The translations under genes and the position numbers were made by a program. From Aspergillus flavus (lineage: Eukaryota; Ascomycota; Eurotiomycetes; Eurotiales; Aspergillaceae), in assembly GCF_009017415.1 (NCBI RefSeq), contig NC_092405.1, positions 4,526,001 through 4,590,000 on the forward strand: a stretch of 64,000 nucleotides of DNA. The letters are read 5' to 3'. This document shows positions 10,810-20,956 of this stretch, one piece after another (position 1 is the first letter of the stretch; every line of letters begins with the position of its first letter). The notes beneath the pieces are model-generated. The model worked only from the letters and a program-made list of their open reading frames with translations, made no database searches and was not told the origin of the DNA.

Positions 10810-12497
10810 ATGAAGGTCTACCAAATCGTGCTCTCTCTATTGGCTTTGGGGACTGGCTTGCATGCTGCAGACCCCAACCCTAACGAGCTTCCATCGTCTG
10901 CCGTAGGTTCTCCATCATGCCTGGGCCTTGACACTTGTCGCTGACTGTGTATGTGCCTTTGCCTCAGATCTCGTGCATGCAGCAGCTGTTTCCCAGCTCG
11001 GAGTGGAATTCGACGGCATATCTCTGCGCCGATGACTCGCGGCAGACTGCTCTGGTGGACTGCGTAACCAGCAATGGCACAACAAAGGAAGAATTCAGTA
11101 AGCCACCAGCAGGCCTGATATGCCGTTGCGAGACTTTAACCGTAGACAGTCACGCAACGATTGACCGAAGAATCATGCAACATCAAACCCCGCCAAGGGC
11201 CGCCCCTCATTGAGGGGTCGACTTTGGCACCACTCATCCTGGCTACCTTTTTCTTCACCATTCGAATCTCTGCCAAAAGCTTCAACCTTGGTGGTGGCTG
11301 GGGGTGGGATGACCTGACTATCATCATCTCATACGTAAGGCACCGTTCTCGTCCATTGGGTAGCATTTGTACTGACCTCTGCAGGTCATGGGTGTGGCCA
11401 TGTTCGTCCTTAACATCTATAGTAAGCTCGGTTCCCCAAGTTTGATAATTGTGTAAAGCTAACCGTCCAGTGATCAAATACGGCTTCGGCAAGAATATCT
11501 GGGATATCCCCTTCGATGACATCACTCAATTCTACAAGGTTAGCCATCGCTGCCATCCGACTGCCCTGGTCGAACCGTGTTAGTATTAACTTCCCTTTAG
11601 TACTTCCAAGGTTTCGCCGTGATGTATAAGATACAAATCTCCCTCGCCAAAATCTCCGTCTGTCTGTTCCTGCTCCGGATCTTCCAATCCCGCATGTTCC
11701 GCACGCTCGCATATACGCTCATCGGAATCAACGCATCGATCGGCATCACTTGGGCACTTGTGGATGGGCTGAGATGCAGTCCGGTCCATTTAGCTTGGGA
11801 TGGTTGGGCGAACGAGGATCCCGGCACATGCATTGATTTTATCGATGCCATCTTGGGCAACTGTCTGGTGAATATCATTGTCGACGCCATCATGGTCTTG
11901 ATGCCAGTCTATGAAGTGAGCAAGCTGCAGCTGCCATTATACAAGAAGCTCACCGTTGGTCTGATGTTTGTGATGGGATCTGTGTATGGGACCCCCTTGT
12001 CTCTTGCCCTCGATATCTGCGGTGTCGCTAATAATTAATTTCATAGCTTGACCATCATCGGCATTATTCGAGTAGTCGTGTTCTGGAATAACCGCTGGGG
12101 CCAGAATCAGACTGGTACGTGGTCCATGTATTCACCGGGTTTCATTAGTGACTATTGCTAATCCAACTCAGCCGGCATCTATCCCCTGATCCACTGGTCC
12201 GTCATCGAATCGCAAGTTGCCATCATCTGCGCCTGTCTTCCGTCGTCCCGAGCGCTGCTCAACCACTTCTTCCCTGGCATTTTTAGCGGGTCGACCAAGC
12301 GAACGTACGCCACGGGACCGAGCAATTGGTACGCCAAGGGCCAGTCGAATGGACAGAGCAAGATCAACAAGTCTGTCAGCTACACCGTTCAGTACTCGTC
12401 ATCGTCACAGAGAGATGATTCGAATGATTTGAATGATTCGAATGACTCGAACAGTGTGGTGCAATTGGTTGATATTGATCGGAAACCAAATTATTAG
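10810..12497 (+). CDS. CFEM-like/rhodopsin-domain (PTH11-type) membrane protein
   Basis: Eight exons (10810..10902, 10968..11097, 11150..11334, 11385..11421, 11471..11538, 11601..11983, 12047..12114, 12172..12497) give 429 aa in one frame. Residues 1-19 form a signal peptide. A CFEM-like ectodomain follows but keeps only four cysteines (in ISCMQQ, YLCADD, LVDCV and ESCNIK) where CFEM normally has eight. The seven-TM rhodopsin domain starts near residue 85: GWGWDDLTIIISY, KYGFGKNIWDIP, KISVCLFLLRIF, NIIVDAIMVLMPVYEV and VLTIIGIIRVVVFW. The tail after the last TM is polar and contains a Ser-Asn-Asp repeat near residues 400-415. This is PTH11-class architecture, whose best-known member is a plasma-membrane receptor-like protein; a ligand cannot be inferred. 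Confidence 0.86.
12414..12450 (+). repeat. 9-bp in-frame tandem repeat in the receptor tail
   Basis: About four copies of a nine-base unit (gaatgattc and variants) encode repeated Ser/Leu-Asn-Asp triplets in the cytoplasmic tail of the CFEM/rhodopsin gene. Unit length is a multiple of three, so copy-number change would keep the frame. Confidence 0.8.
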
Positions 12498-12724
12498 CGG
12501 GAATAAAGTGTTTTATAGAAAATCATTTAATGAAATTTCTTACGTTGCGTCGTGAATGTCGCTCCTCGCTGGTATGACTGTGTAGTCTGCATGATGGGGT
12601 GACAGTCCTTCAGGCAATTCTATATTATACAGGAGGACAGTAATATACAGGGACAAAGGGGAAACAACAAACGCCAGCCAACCCATAAAAATGCAACAAA
12701 GAGGATAAAAATGCGAAGGAAATC

Positions 12725-13504
12725 TCACACAGCTTCCCAATCCATAGCATCGACAATAAAATCCCAATCTGCTTCCGAATCGCCCGACAAGGCGTTACCA
12801 GTACCGTTCTCGACCCTAGCGACCTGCTCCCGAGCCAGTGCAAGTCCGTCTTCCAAACCGACAAAGATTTCTGATAGGATATGGTCGAAATCATAGCTTT
12901 CGAGCGGCATTGCACTCTCCTCCGGTCGATGGAACGAATCTTTCTCCGCCTCTTCTTTCGACATGTCGGCTGTCTTCCACCGATTGCGAAGTTCCTTCGC
13001 TTTCCTCAACTGCTCGCGTACGTTTCCAGTGCCGAGAACAGAATGCAATGGACAGCTCTCCCTCTCTAGTGTGTCCAGGACATTGGCATGATACCGATGC
13101 ATAGCCGCAATGGACCTATTTCGCCCAAGCCTCGGAGTCGATTGCGATCTAGTAATAGCACCAGTGACCGTCACGCCGAAAACGCCGAGTAAATGCACGA
13201 TTGCCCGCTCCAGAAGCGCATAGTACTCGAAGAAATCAATCTTAAACATGATCTCGGCATGCGCGACATCAACACCACTGTCAGCGGGTAGCGTAGCCAG
13301 GCGGTAACCCTCCGCCAGAAAGGGTAATTTCCACTTTAATCGCCCGACAATTTTCATGAAGCGGGCCAGTTCCTGCGAGGGAGGTGGGTGGTTCGGCCCT
13401 CGGGTATGATTCTGCCCTCGGGGCGTAGACGATGACCGTTTCGTTTCTTCTGGACGAGGGGCCCATCGTGATTCGAGTAGACTGGACGTGGTCCTCGATG
13501 GCAT
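12725..13504 (-). CDS. Fungal-specific protein of unknown function
   Basis: Single-exon 259-aa protein starting at ATG 13504. Residues 1-45 are Ser/Pro/Arg-rich and probably disordered. The middle (about 48-175) is predicted helical, with conserved-looking blocks such as KIVGRLKWKLPFLAEG and IDFFEYYALLERAIVHLL. The C-terminus is acidic and aromatic (DHILSEIFVGLEDGLALA, then DWDFIVDAMDWEAV). No signal peptide, TM or catalytic motif is seen. I recognise the type as a family of fungal orphans without assigned function. Codon structure and the absence of stops over 780 bp support a real gene. Its 3' end lies 227 bp from the stop of the convergent CFEM/rhodopsin gene. Confidence 0.75.
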   Translation of the reverse strand: MPSRTTSSLLESRWAPRPEETKRSSSTPRGQNHTRGPNHPPPSQELARFMKIVGRLKWKLPFLAEGYRLATLPADSGVDVAHAEIMFKIDFFEYYALLERAIVHLLGVFGVTVTGAITRSQSTPRLGRNRSIAAMHRYHANVLDTLERESCPLHSVLGTGNVREQLRKAKELRNRWKTADMSKEEAEKDSFHRPEESAMPLESYDFDHILSEIFVGLEDGLALAREQVARVENGTGNALSGDSEADWDFIVDAMDWEAV

Positions 13505-14516
13505 TTCGATAACCTTTGGCTGGCTGGAACTGATGTCAGAGATGGTCTTTGCGGCGCCGAGCGGAAAACAGCTTCAGGTTTTGGTTGTGATCAGGGTGGA
13601 ACCATGGAACCACTCCCGGGCTAACTCGCGATTGGTATAGTGGTTTCACATTGATCGCGAACTGGTCCTGCTTGCGAACATTTCTAGAAGACTAGAACCT
13701 GTTTGGCGCTTTTTCAGGCTGATCTAGATTTTTTCCCAGAGCTGTGTCTTGGTTTGTTTTATGCCTAGAAAATATCTTGATGAGTCACTCGGAATGATCA
13801 CAAATCTTGGTAGCTTGGCTCCGATGGAGACAGATGTAATCGAGACTCCTTTGTGGATTTCGTCAACTCAGGAGAACCTGGAAGGAAAGACATTTTGACT
13901 TCATTTCGAAAGAAAAGATGAGTCGAACTGGACAGTCCGGAAAAGATCACAATGAACCCCTGAGGCATGAATCGAATAATGAGAAGGGTAGGCGGTGAGA
14001 CTGTCTAGCGTCGCTCATGTGAAGATCTTTTGTCAAACAAAGAACAGAGTGCGATTTAAGTGTGGAGACTATCTAGGGAGTTGGAGAACTACTCTTAGCA
14101 AGGCAATGTCACGGGTAGGAGAAACGTGAGAGAAAAGGGAACCTACTAATCAGAGGCGGGATTCGAACCCACAGGTGCTCTTGGAAAACGCCTCCGAAAG
14201 ACGGAGGTTACGGATTTGGAAGTACAAAAGTCGTACTTTACCTGATATAGCTTAGCGTCTAGGACGCATGTGCTGAATTAGCATTTATCAAGAGAGCTCT
14301 ACCAGCTTCACCTATACAAGACATTGTAGATCTGACTGGGATCAACAGTCTTCAGCTCTAGGTTCTACATCGAAAGTATGAACTGCTAGAATCCAGCATA
14401 GAAATCTTCCAAAACTCTGCAGTCGCACGTAAACCAATTCCCCGACCAGTTTAGCAAATATATATTTTTGGAAAGTTGAACTTGTTCATGCATGTATATA
14501 TACAGGAAGACTCGGA
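13505..14516. other. Intergenic with tRNA-like relic
   Basis: Apart from the tRNA-like element at 14149..14247 nothing coding is seen. Confidence 0.5.
14149..14247 (-). other. tRNA-like element with perfect B box, probably a tRNA relic
   Basis: Read on the minus strand, the segment contains a canonical T-arm (GTGGG stem, TTCGAAT loop, CCCGC stem), so GGTTCGAATCC is a perfect RNA polymerase III B box. The 3' acceptor CTCTGAT can pair mostly with ATCAGG at the 5' end. Two further hairpins lie between: AAGTAC/GTACTT, and CCTCCG/CGGAGG, which is like the long variable arm of Leu/Ser tRNAs. There is no A box and no acceptable D-arm or anticodon arm of normal length, so I do not call a functional tRNA. 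Confidence 0.4.
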
Positions 14517-15680
14517 TCATTGTTCAATCACTTCAAAGTTCAACTCCCAATCTGGATCCGACTCTTCTTCCGAGTCCGTATCCGACGCTGCATCTGGATT
14601 GAATGTCCATGGCCCCCACATATTCCTACATGGAATCTCAACATCATGGGGAGGGTCAGGAGCAAATGAGACGGGAGTAAGCGCTCCCTTACCCAGCATT
14701 TCGACCCGGGGAGGCTCAATCAACTGATCGATCTGCTGCTTCATCTTCCTCACCTTTTGTACATATTCATTGTCTATCTTGTCCACAGGCAACGTCACTA
14801 GTTGCATCCCCTCAAGCCCCTGACTCTGCAACGCATTACGTAACATCCTCTTCCTCCAGTGCTCATCTTCCTCATCCTCATCAGTAAAAGCATCGTCACC
14901 TCCCAGAACCGACCGAATGGCAGCAGCCCACATGCGTCGCCATCGACCACAATGCAGGATATGATGCAAGGCTACTTGGTCTCCTTCGCTCGGCCTTTCC
15001 AGGTGCGGCGCATACGGACCGGTCGCCAACCTTGCAAACCCGGGATAACTAGAACAAACCCAATCTGGGAGACAATAGGTGAAGTAGTCGATCCGTGTTC
15101 GTATATCGAAATAGGGGAGATTCTTTTCCGGCTGTAAGAAGGCGTCCATACTCCGCCCAAACAACTCCCCGTATATGATCATTTGGAAGGTGGCGCGGTC
15201 TGCCTCCGTGTAGATGGTGTAGGGTTCGCTCACCCCGCCATTCCAGAAGTTTGGCGTGGCGAACCACTGTTTACCGGCCATCTTGTCGATCTTGTCCGAG
15301 AGGGGGTTAATGATGGAGAACCGGGCTAGATGTGTTCTTCGAATGTCTTCTAATGTTAGGCCTGCATGTTGGAGGCAGAATTCATAGAGGCTGTCGATTC
15401 CACCTTGGAAGGCTTCGCGGAGGGCTAATGTACGAGTTTCATTCCCTAATGCCCAGTCACTGACTTGGCGGGCTGTGGCAGCGACGAGGAAATGCGGGTG
15501 GGGAGAAAAGAATGTGGGGGCCGAGGCGGCGGCTAGCCGCAGTATGGTGTTGGGGAGTGCTGTGTATAAACAATCACGGAGTCGGCGACATGATGATGCT
15601 GCGTTGGTAAACGTCTCGATGTTATCGATGTAGAAGGGGAGAAGACAAAGGATTTCATTGGGGAGTTTTTCGAGACTCAT
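14517..15680 (-). CDS. F-box-like protein
   Basis: Single-exon 387-aa protein. An upstream extension to 15728 begins with TTG, so ATG 15680 is taken as the start. Residues 3-45 (LEKLPNEILCLLPFYID, then SCRRLRDCLY) match the F-box pattern LPxEIL...L, which in general binds Skp1 in SCF ubiquitin ligases. The rest is helical without LRR or WD40 repeats, as in many fungal F-box proteins of unknown target. A short acidic stretch (DEDEEDEHW) lies near residue 285, and the C-terminus is strongly acidic (DAASDTDSEEESDPDWE). No intron is needed. The F-box call comes from the N-terminal motif only. Confidence 0.8.
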   Translation of the reverse strand: MSLEKLPNEILCLLPFYIDNIETFTNAASSCRRLRDCLYTALPNTILRLAAASAPTFFSPHPHFLVAATARQVSDWALGNETRTLALREAFQGGIDSLYEFCLQHAGLTLEDIRRTHLARFSIINPLSDKIDKMAGKQWFATPNFWNGGVSEPYTIYTEADRATFQMIIYGELFGRSMDAFLQPEKNLPYFDIRTRIDYFTYCLPDWVCSSYPGFARLATGPYAPHLERPSEGDQVALHHILHCGRWRRMWAAAIRSVLGGDDAFTDEDEEDEHWRKRMLRNALQSQGLEGMQLVTLPVDKIDNEYVQKVRKMKQQIDQLIEPPRVEMLGKGALTPVSFAPDPPHDVEIPCRNMWGPWTFNPDAASDTDSEEESDPDWELNFEVIEQ

Positions 15681-16463
15681 GACGAGTGATATAAGCGAAG
15701 AACAATGGACGACGAAGTGGAGTGACAACGCAGGAGTGAGCGGTCTTTAAAAGGTGTTTGATGGTGAGGCTGAATAATGTTCCACTAGTGTTGCCTATCA
15801 GCTTGAGTCATGTGTTGCTCTAACAAGGCTGAATGCTGAGCCACTGTGGGGTGAGATGCTGTCAGAAGGAAGCACCACTAAACCATAAATAGTGCCCGGA
15901 CTCTAAGAGAGTCATTTAAGTGGTGTCCTAGCCAGGGGGCTACTTGCCAGGGGCATATATGTCCCGCCGTTGTCATAGGATGTTCAACGTCGTGAGACAC
16001 TGAAATTCGTTGAATTACCCGAGTTAACCGACTTCCTCTCCTCTGCAGAGCCCATAGAGGTCAATTGTATGCCCAGTATTCACTGATCTCCGGCTAGCAA
16101 TTGTTCTGCAATTCCTTCACTACTTCAGGTCCCACTGTGCAAGGATAATTATTAGTCAAACATACACTAGTAAAAGGGATATGAGATTTGTATATATTTA
16201 ATGTAGAGGTGGGACATGGATGAGAGTAGGAAGCCTGCCACTAGCTTAACATGTCCTAGTAATAAGGAGAGTGAGTATTAGTACGTAGGGCTTCACAGGT
16301 ACATTTCTAGAGAGGAACAGCTGGAGGAATGTTGTGCCTATTTTCTCAGGTGTCCATGTCACATTGTGAACTGACGTCAGAGGGTTTCCATCGCTTCGAT
16401 CCATCAATGAAATCAACGCGATCGCCAGGGGAAATCGCAACCACGACAAATCTTTCATATATA
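15681..16463. other. Intergenic between F-box and photolyase genes
   Basis: This is the divergent promoter region. The photolyase reading frame stays open upstream to ATG 16329, but that part does not look conserved. No other feature is seen. Confidence 0.45.
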
Positions 16464-18392
16464 ATGAAAGGAGCTCTCTCAGTAATTGGCCTTTCACGCG
16501 TTGCGTTCCTTTACTCCTTTCCTCTCTCGTCGCGAGCTCGATCTACGCTGACCCCTACAATCATTCGCAACATGCCACAAAAGCGCAAACCATCGCAAAA
16601 CGGTACCAGGGAAAATGGAACCAACAGCACCTCAGATACTAACAAGCGGGGCAAATCCGATCTATCATCACCGCATCCCAATTCGCGACAAGCGGAAGAA
16701 TTCGGAATAGTCTTGCGACAATTCTACCCGCCCGAAATGAGCAACGAGCGGTGCCAAGCCTACAACGACGGAACGCTGGAACGGCCAATGGAGACATTGA
16801 ATAGGGTCTGTGAAGAAACAGTAGATGCCCGTCTATCGATTCGGCCAAATGCGGCCGTGGTGCATTGGTTCAAGTCCGATCTGCGATTGCATGATAATCG
16901 CGCTTTACGGAAGGCATATGAGGTTGCACGTGAACATTCCATCCCTCTTATCGCGCTCTACATTCTCTCACCGGAGGATCTCACGGCGCATTTAAGCAGT
17001 CCTGCACGGGTAGATTTGACGTTGAGGACGTTGGAGCAACTGAAGCTGGACTTGGGCGAGTTGGATATTCCCTTGCATATGGAAACACAGGAGAGCCGGA
17101 GGGATATCCCGCAGCGCATTATTCATCTATGTCAAGAGTGGGGTGCCAATCACCTTTTTGCAAATATTGAGTACGAAGTTGATGAGCTTCGGCGAGAGGC
17201 AAAGTTGGTCCGGCTGTGCGTCGAGAACGGCATCGCCTTTGATGTGCTCCATGACACCTGCGTTGTTCCTCCAGGGTTACTCAGTAGTCAACAGGGAAAA
17301 CAGTATGCTGTGTACAGTCCATGGTTTCGCTCCTGGCAGATGTTTCTTATGGATAATCCGGAGCATCTCGAAGTGTCGGAAGAACCTGGCTCTAATCCTG
17401 GGAATGCTCGGAAAGTCTTCAAGGACCTTTTCGCAAGCGAGGTCCCCGGAGCACCGAATAACAAGCGATTGTCCGATGAAGAAAGGGAACACTTTCGTCA
17501 ACTATATCCAGCGGGAGAGCACGAGGGTTTAGATCGCCTAGAAAGCTTTCTGGAAGAGAAAGCCACGGCTTACGATGATATGCGGAACTCACTATCTAAG
17601 CAGACCACATCAGTTCTAAGTCCGTACTTTGCCTCTGGATCATTGAGTGCTAGAACTGCGGTGGCTAAAGCTAAGAAAGCAAACAAAAACCAACTGGACC
17701 GAAATGAGCTTGGCTTTGTATCTTGGATCAGTGAGGTGGCATGGAGGGACTTTTACAAACACGTGTTGGTTCGTTGGCCGTTCATATGGTAAGCACGTGT
17801 CAATTTCCTGTGGATAATGTTAGGTCGAGCTAATACAGACAGCATGAACAAATGCTTCAAGCCTGAATTTACAGACCTCGAATGGGAATATAACACGGAC
17901 TATTTTAAAGCGTGGTGCGAGGGTAGAACCGGCTTCCCCATTGTCGACGCCGCCATGCGACAGATGAAAAGCTCCGCCTGGATGCACAACCGGTCTCGCA
18001 TGATCGTCGCATCCTTTCTATCGAAGGATCTGTTAATAGACTGGCGACGCGGAGAGAGATACTTTATGGAACACCTCATCGACGGCGATTTCGCCTCCAA
18101 CCACGGCGGCTGGGGGTTCGGCTCCAGCACCGGAGTCGATCCACAACCATACTTTCGCATCTTCAGTCCCTTACGTCAGAGCGAGCGATTCGACCCGGAC
18201 GGGGATTATATACGGCGCTGGGTACCGGAGCTGCGTGAAATCGAGGGATCGGCTATTCATGATCCGTATGATCGCGGCGCGGGCGACTTGGCCGAGAAGA
18301 ACGGATATCCGAGACCGATCGTAGATCATGCGACAAGGCGGGCGCTCGCCTTAGATCGGTATAAGAAGGCTGCTGGTGGAAAGTCGAGATAG
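16464..18392 (+). CDS. phr1: CPD photolyase (DNA photolyase/cryptochrome family, class I)
   Basis: Light-driven repair of cyclobutane pyrimidine dimers using FAD. Two exons, 16464..17788 and 17843..18392, give 624 aa; splicing restores the conserved CMNKxFKPEF. The N-terminal photolyase domain begins near residue 108 (VVHWFKSDLRLHDNRAL) and an interdomain linker follows. The FAD domain contains GFVSWISEVAWRDFYKHVL, GRTGFPIVDAAMRQM, WMHNRSRMIVASFLSKDLL, NHGGWGFGSSTGVDPQPYF and RIFSPLRQSERFDPDG. The first 36 residues (MKGALSVIGLSRVAF..., Arg/Ser rich, no acidic residues) look like a mitochondrial presequence, followed by a basic MPQKRKP stretch that could be nuclear. ATG 16329 and ATG 16572 are alternative starts. 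It looks intact. Confidence 0.94.
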
Positions 18393-18941
18393 ATTTCTTA
18401 TGGAACGTTAAATATCCTCAGCAACTACGGGCTCAGCATGGGGTAACGGCATGGACGCTAGCTCCCTATTTCGTGGTGGTATCCGTCAAAGGGACATTTT
18501 GCGAAAGTACTATACCAGCCTCTGTGTAGGCGGTAATACGGGACGATCCATAGTACTCCTTGCCAATGGATAGACTACTCCTCGGTGATCCAGTGACAAC
18601 CAGGTGTTAAAATACGAGGAGAACCGTCTTCTGGAAGTGTTGTTGACACGTCAGACGTCTGATAAAAGCTTCGAAAAGCTGTTTAAAAGAATATCCTATT
18701 TCTAATACTGCTTGTGTATGTAGATCTAACTAAAGCACATTTATCGGTGGAACAGTTAAACAGTAACATATCGAATCATCCACCATACGTTAGCCAGATC
18801 ACGAGATCCCACTGAAAAATCAGAAAACAAAGCCGGAGCGGAGAAGGCCCATAACGGACGAAAACAACCTTGAGGTGAGAACGAAGTGAACAGTGGAGAG
18901 GCTGACAGTCAGAATCTAACTGATACAAAACCATGCTTGGA
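18393..18941. other. Intergenic, convergent 3' ends
   Basis: No gene is seen between the photolyase stop and the stop of the large minus-strand gene. A minus-strand open frame here overlaps the orphan gene and is its shadow. Confidence 0.45.
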
Positions 18942-20666
18942 TCACTGCAGTTCCTGGATGACCTCCAAAAGACCGTCGCGAACACCACACGGAAGAGGCC
19001 AATCTTGAATACCACCAAAGGCGACCTCTTTATTCGTAAAATACCAATGCTCAATACTCTTAAGAACCATACGTGCCTTTTTGGAATATATGGCAGCAGC
19101 GGTATACCGAGGCTGTTGCCGTAGAGCTTGAGCGAAGCGTGTTGCTGGAATACCCCAGGGATGCACCTGAAAGTCGTCGACATAGTCCACATGTTCAAAG
19201 AGCAGACCTTGGTGTCCTCGGGGCCACTCTGCACGTGGTTTATCGAAGAAAGAAAGATCATCCGGACCTGCAAGTTGAAAGGTGTTAAGATAGGTCGCAC
19301 GCTTGAACAAGCCTTTCGGGGCCCAGACACCATGCCTTTCGACGTGCCAGTGATAGTGTGCCGCGCGATGCTCGAGGTCAGTGGGCAGGGGGTCGATGAC
19401 AGAAGCTGAAGGGAAGGGATCCTCAGTGTCGAATTCGAAATCAACTAGCAAAGCATCTCCTGGAAGACATATCCCATTGTGTCCACGATCAGGTGCTCCT
19501 TGCTCCCGCTTGGCGTGTTGCTCCCGCTGGCGCCGTCTCTCCTCGTGTTCCTGGGCTTGCAATGTACTGATCCTAGCAAGAACGCCCCTTATAGCCTCCT
19601 TGAGCTTCTCGAAGCGAGTGACAATAGAGTCGTTCACGAAACCGCCCTGCGAGTTGGGTTGGAGCTCCTTGGCACATGGATTCACCATGCCAGTAACCCG
19701 ACCGAACGAGGACGGGTCAATCTCTCCACGGTCATCGGCTGCTTGTTGCTCACGATACCAAAGGCAAAGACGGTCGAGGTCTTCGTGTGTCAGGGGATGC
19801 TGAAATATCGCGTTGTTGCCCCGTCTGACCTGAGAGATCGCTAGTCGAACCTCCCAAAGCCTTCGTTCCTTGCGCCAAGAGCGTAACACCAGGAGGAATC
19901 GGTGGCGATAGGTGGTCAACTCGATTATGTGAGTCTGTATCATCTCTCTGACCTTGATCAGTCTGAGTTTCTCGGTGGCAAAGCTGGGGTTAAGGCAGTA
20001 GTCTGTGCTATTCAGAAGTCTGCCGGTCCTGCTAGCGATGGTCCAAAAAGGGGGCTCGAGAGAAACATGCAAGACTGCAACATCAAACGCCACACGAGCT
20101 CTGATACCAGCACTCTCATCCACATGATCTGGAACGTTTAAGACCATGCCAACAGGGACAGTACCCAACCTAGGTTCCTTGTAGGTAGGTATTTCAGGCG
20201 GGGACTCCGTGAAGGACAGAATATCGGTAGATCGATAGGCATAGGCTGCAAATCGTTCAGGGAGAAACCAGAAGAGCGGGTACCCAGGGCATTTGATATT
20301 GGCCGACTGGTGTTGGTTTTGAAAGACGGCAGTTCTTCCACCAATGCTACGGTGCTGTTCATGGTTCACATGGTGTCTTTCGTTTGGGGTCTTCTCATCA
20401 CCACCACGTTGGTTGGTCTCAGGGGTAGGCTGCTTTTTGCTTTCACCAGGACTGTCGACAGGGGCGTTGGGCTGGGCAGGCTTCGCCTCAGACAGTTCAG
20501 CTGCCGGCTGTGCTATACTGGCGGATGTAGAGGCATCAGGCGTTTCAGTCCTCTGTCTCTTAGGCGAAGGTTGACGATGGCGGCTTCCCCGTCGCAATCG
20601 ACGTGTTCCGTGCATTTCCTCTGATGTGACTGTGGGGTGGTAATGCTTGAATACCAGATTGTTCAT
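18942..20666 (-). CDS. Large single-exon fungal protein of unknown function
   Basis: 574 aa from ATG 20666; the frame extends upstream only to a TTG. Residues 1-110 are basic and low complexity (RRLRRGSRHRQPSPKRQR, then Pro/Gln/Glu-rich) with a likely nuclear localisation signal. A folded region begins near residue 120 with CPGYPLFWFLPERFAAYAYR. About residues 360-395 (ARISTLQAQEHEERRRQREQ) are predicted coiled coil. The C-terminus has many aromatic residues (HYHWHVERHGVWAPKG, VHPWGIPATRFAQALRQQ). No enzyme motif is recognised. An uninterrupted 1.7-kb frame in an intron-rich region is strong evidence for a gene. A nuclear or chromatin role is only a guess from the basic tail. Confidence 0.78.
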   Translation of the reverse strand: MNNLVFKHYHPTVTSEEMHGTRRLRRGSRHRQPSPKRQRTETPDASTSASIAQPAAELSEAKPAQPNAPVDSPGESKKQPTPETNQRGGDEKTPNERHHVNHEQHRSIGGRTAVFQNQHQSANIKCPGYPLFWFLPERFAAYAYRSTDILSFTESPPEIPTYKEPRLGTVPVGMVLNVPDHVDESAGIRARVAFDVAVLHVSLEPPFWTIASRTGRLLNSTDYCLNPSFATEKLRLIKVREMIQTHIIELTTYRHRFLLVLRSWRKERRLWEVRLAISQVRRGNNAIFQHPLTHEDLDRLCLWYREQQAADDRGEIDPSSFGRVTGMVNPCAKELQPNSQGGFVNDSIVTRFEKLKEAIRGVLARISTLQAQEHEERRRQREQHAKREQGAPDRGHNGICLPGDALLVDFEFDTEDPFPSASVIDPLPTDLEHRAAHYHWHVERHGVWAPKGLFKRATYLNTFQLAGPDDLSFFDKPRAEWPRGHQGLLFEHVDYVDDFQVHPWGIPATRFAQALRQQPRYTAAAIYSKKARMVLKSIEHWYFTNKEVAFGGIQDWPLPCGVRDGLLEVIQELQ

Positions 20667-20956
20667 CGAGTTTTTGGGATCATATACGGAGGGCACGGAC
20701 AAGAGACACGAAAGTTAAGGGTGCGAAGGTGGAAGAACGCGAGATACGCCAGAAGGGTGTTTTGAATGTTACGTGAGAGAAAGAACACAAATCTAACAGT
20801 GATCATCAGGAACAGAAAGACAAGGGCCCAGTGAATTGAACGCCACCTGCGCCACCATCAAACAAGCTACCAATAGGTGGCCGATATGAATCAAGGCAGT
20901 GACATATACGGGAAAGATAGGAAGCACTTTGACTCATAGCTTTCAGTGAATAACTG

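Noticed and set aside
14149..14247. Functional tRNA-Leu, tRNA-Ser or tRNA-Trp gene
   Set aside because: Only the T-arm and part of the acceptor are convincing. The D-arm and anticodon arm cannot be drawn, and no A box is present.
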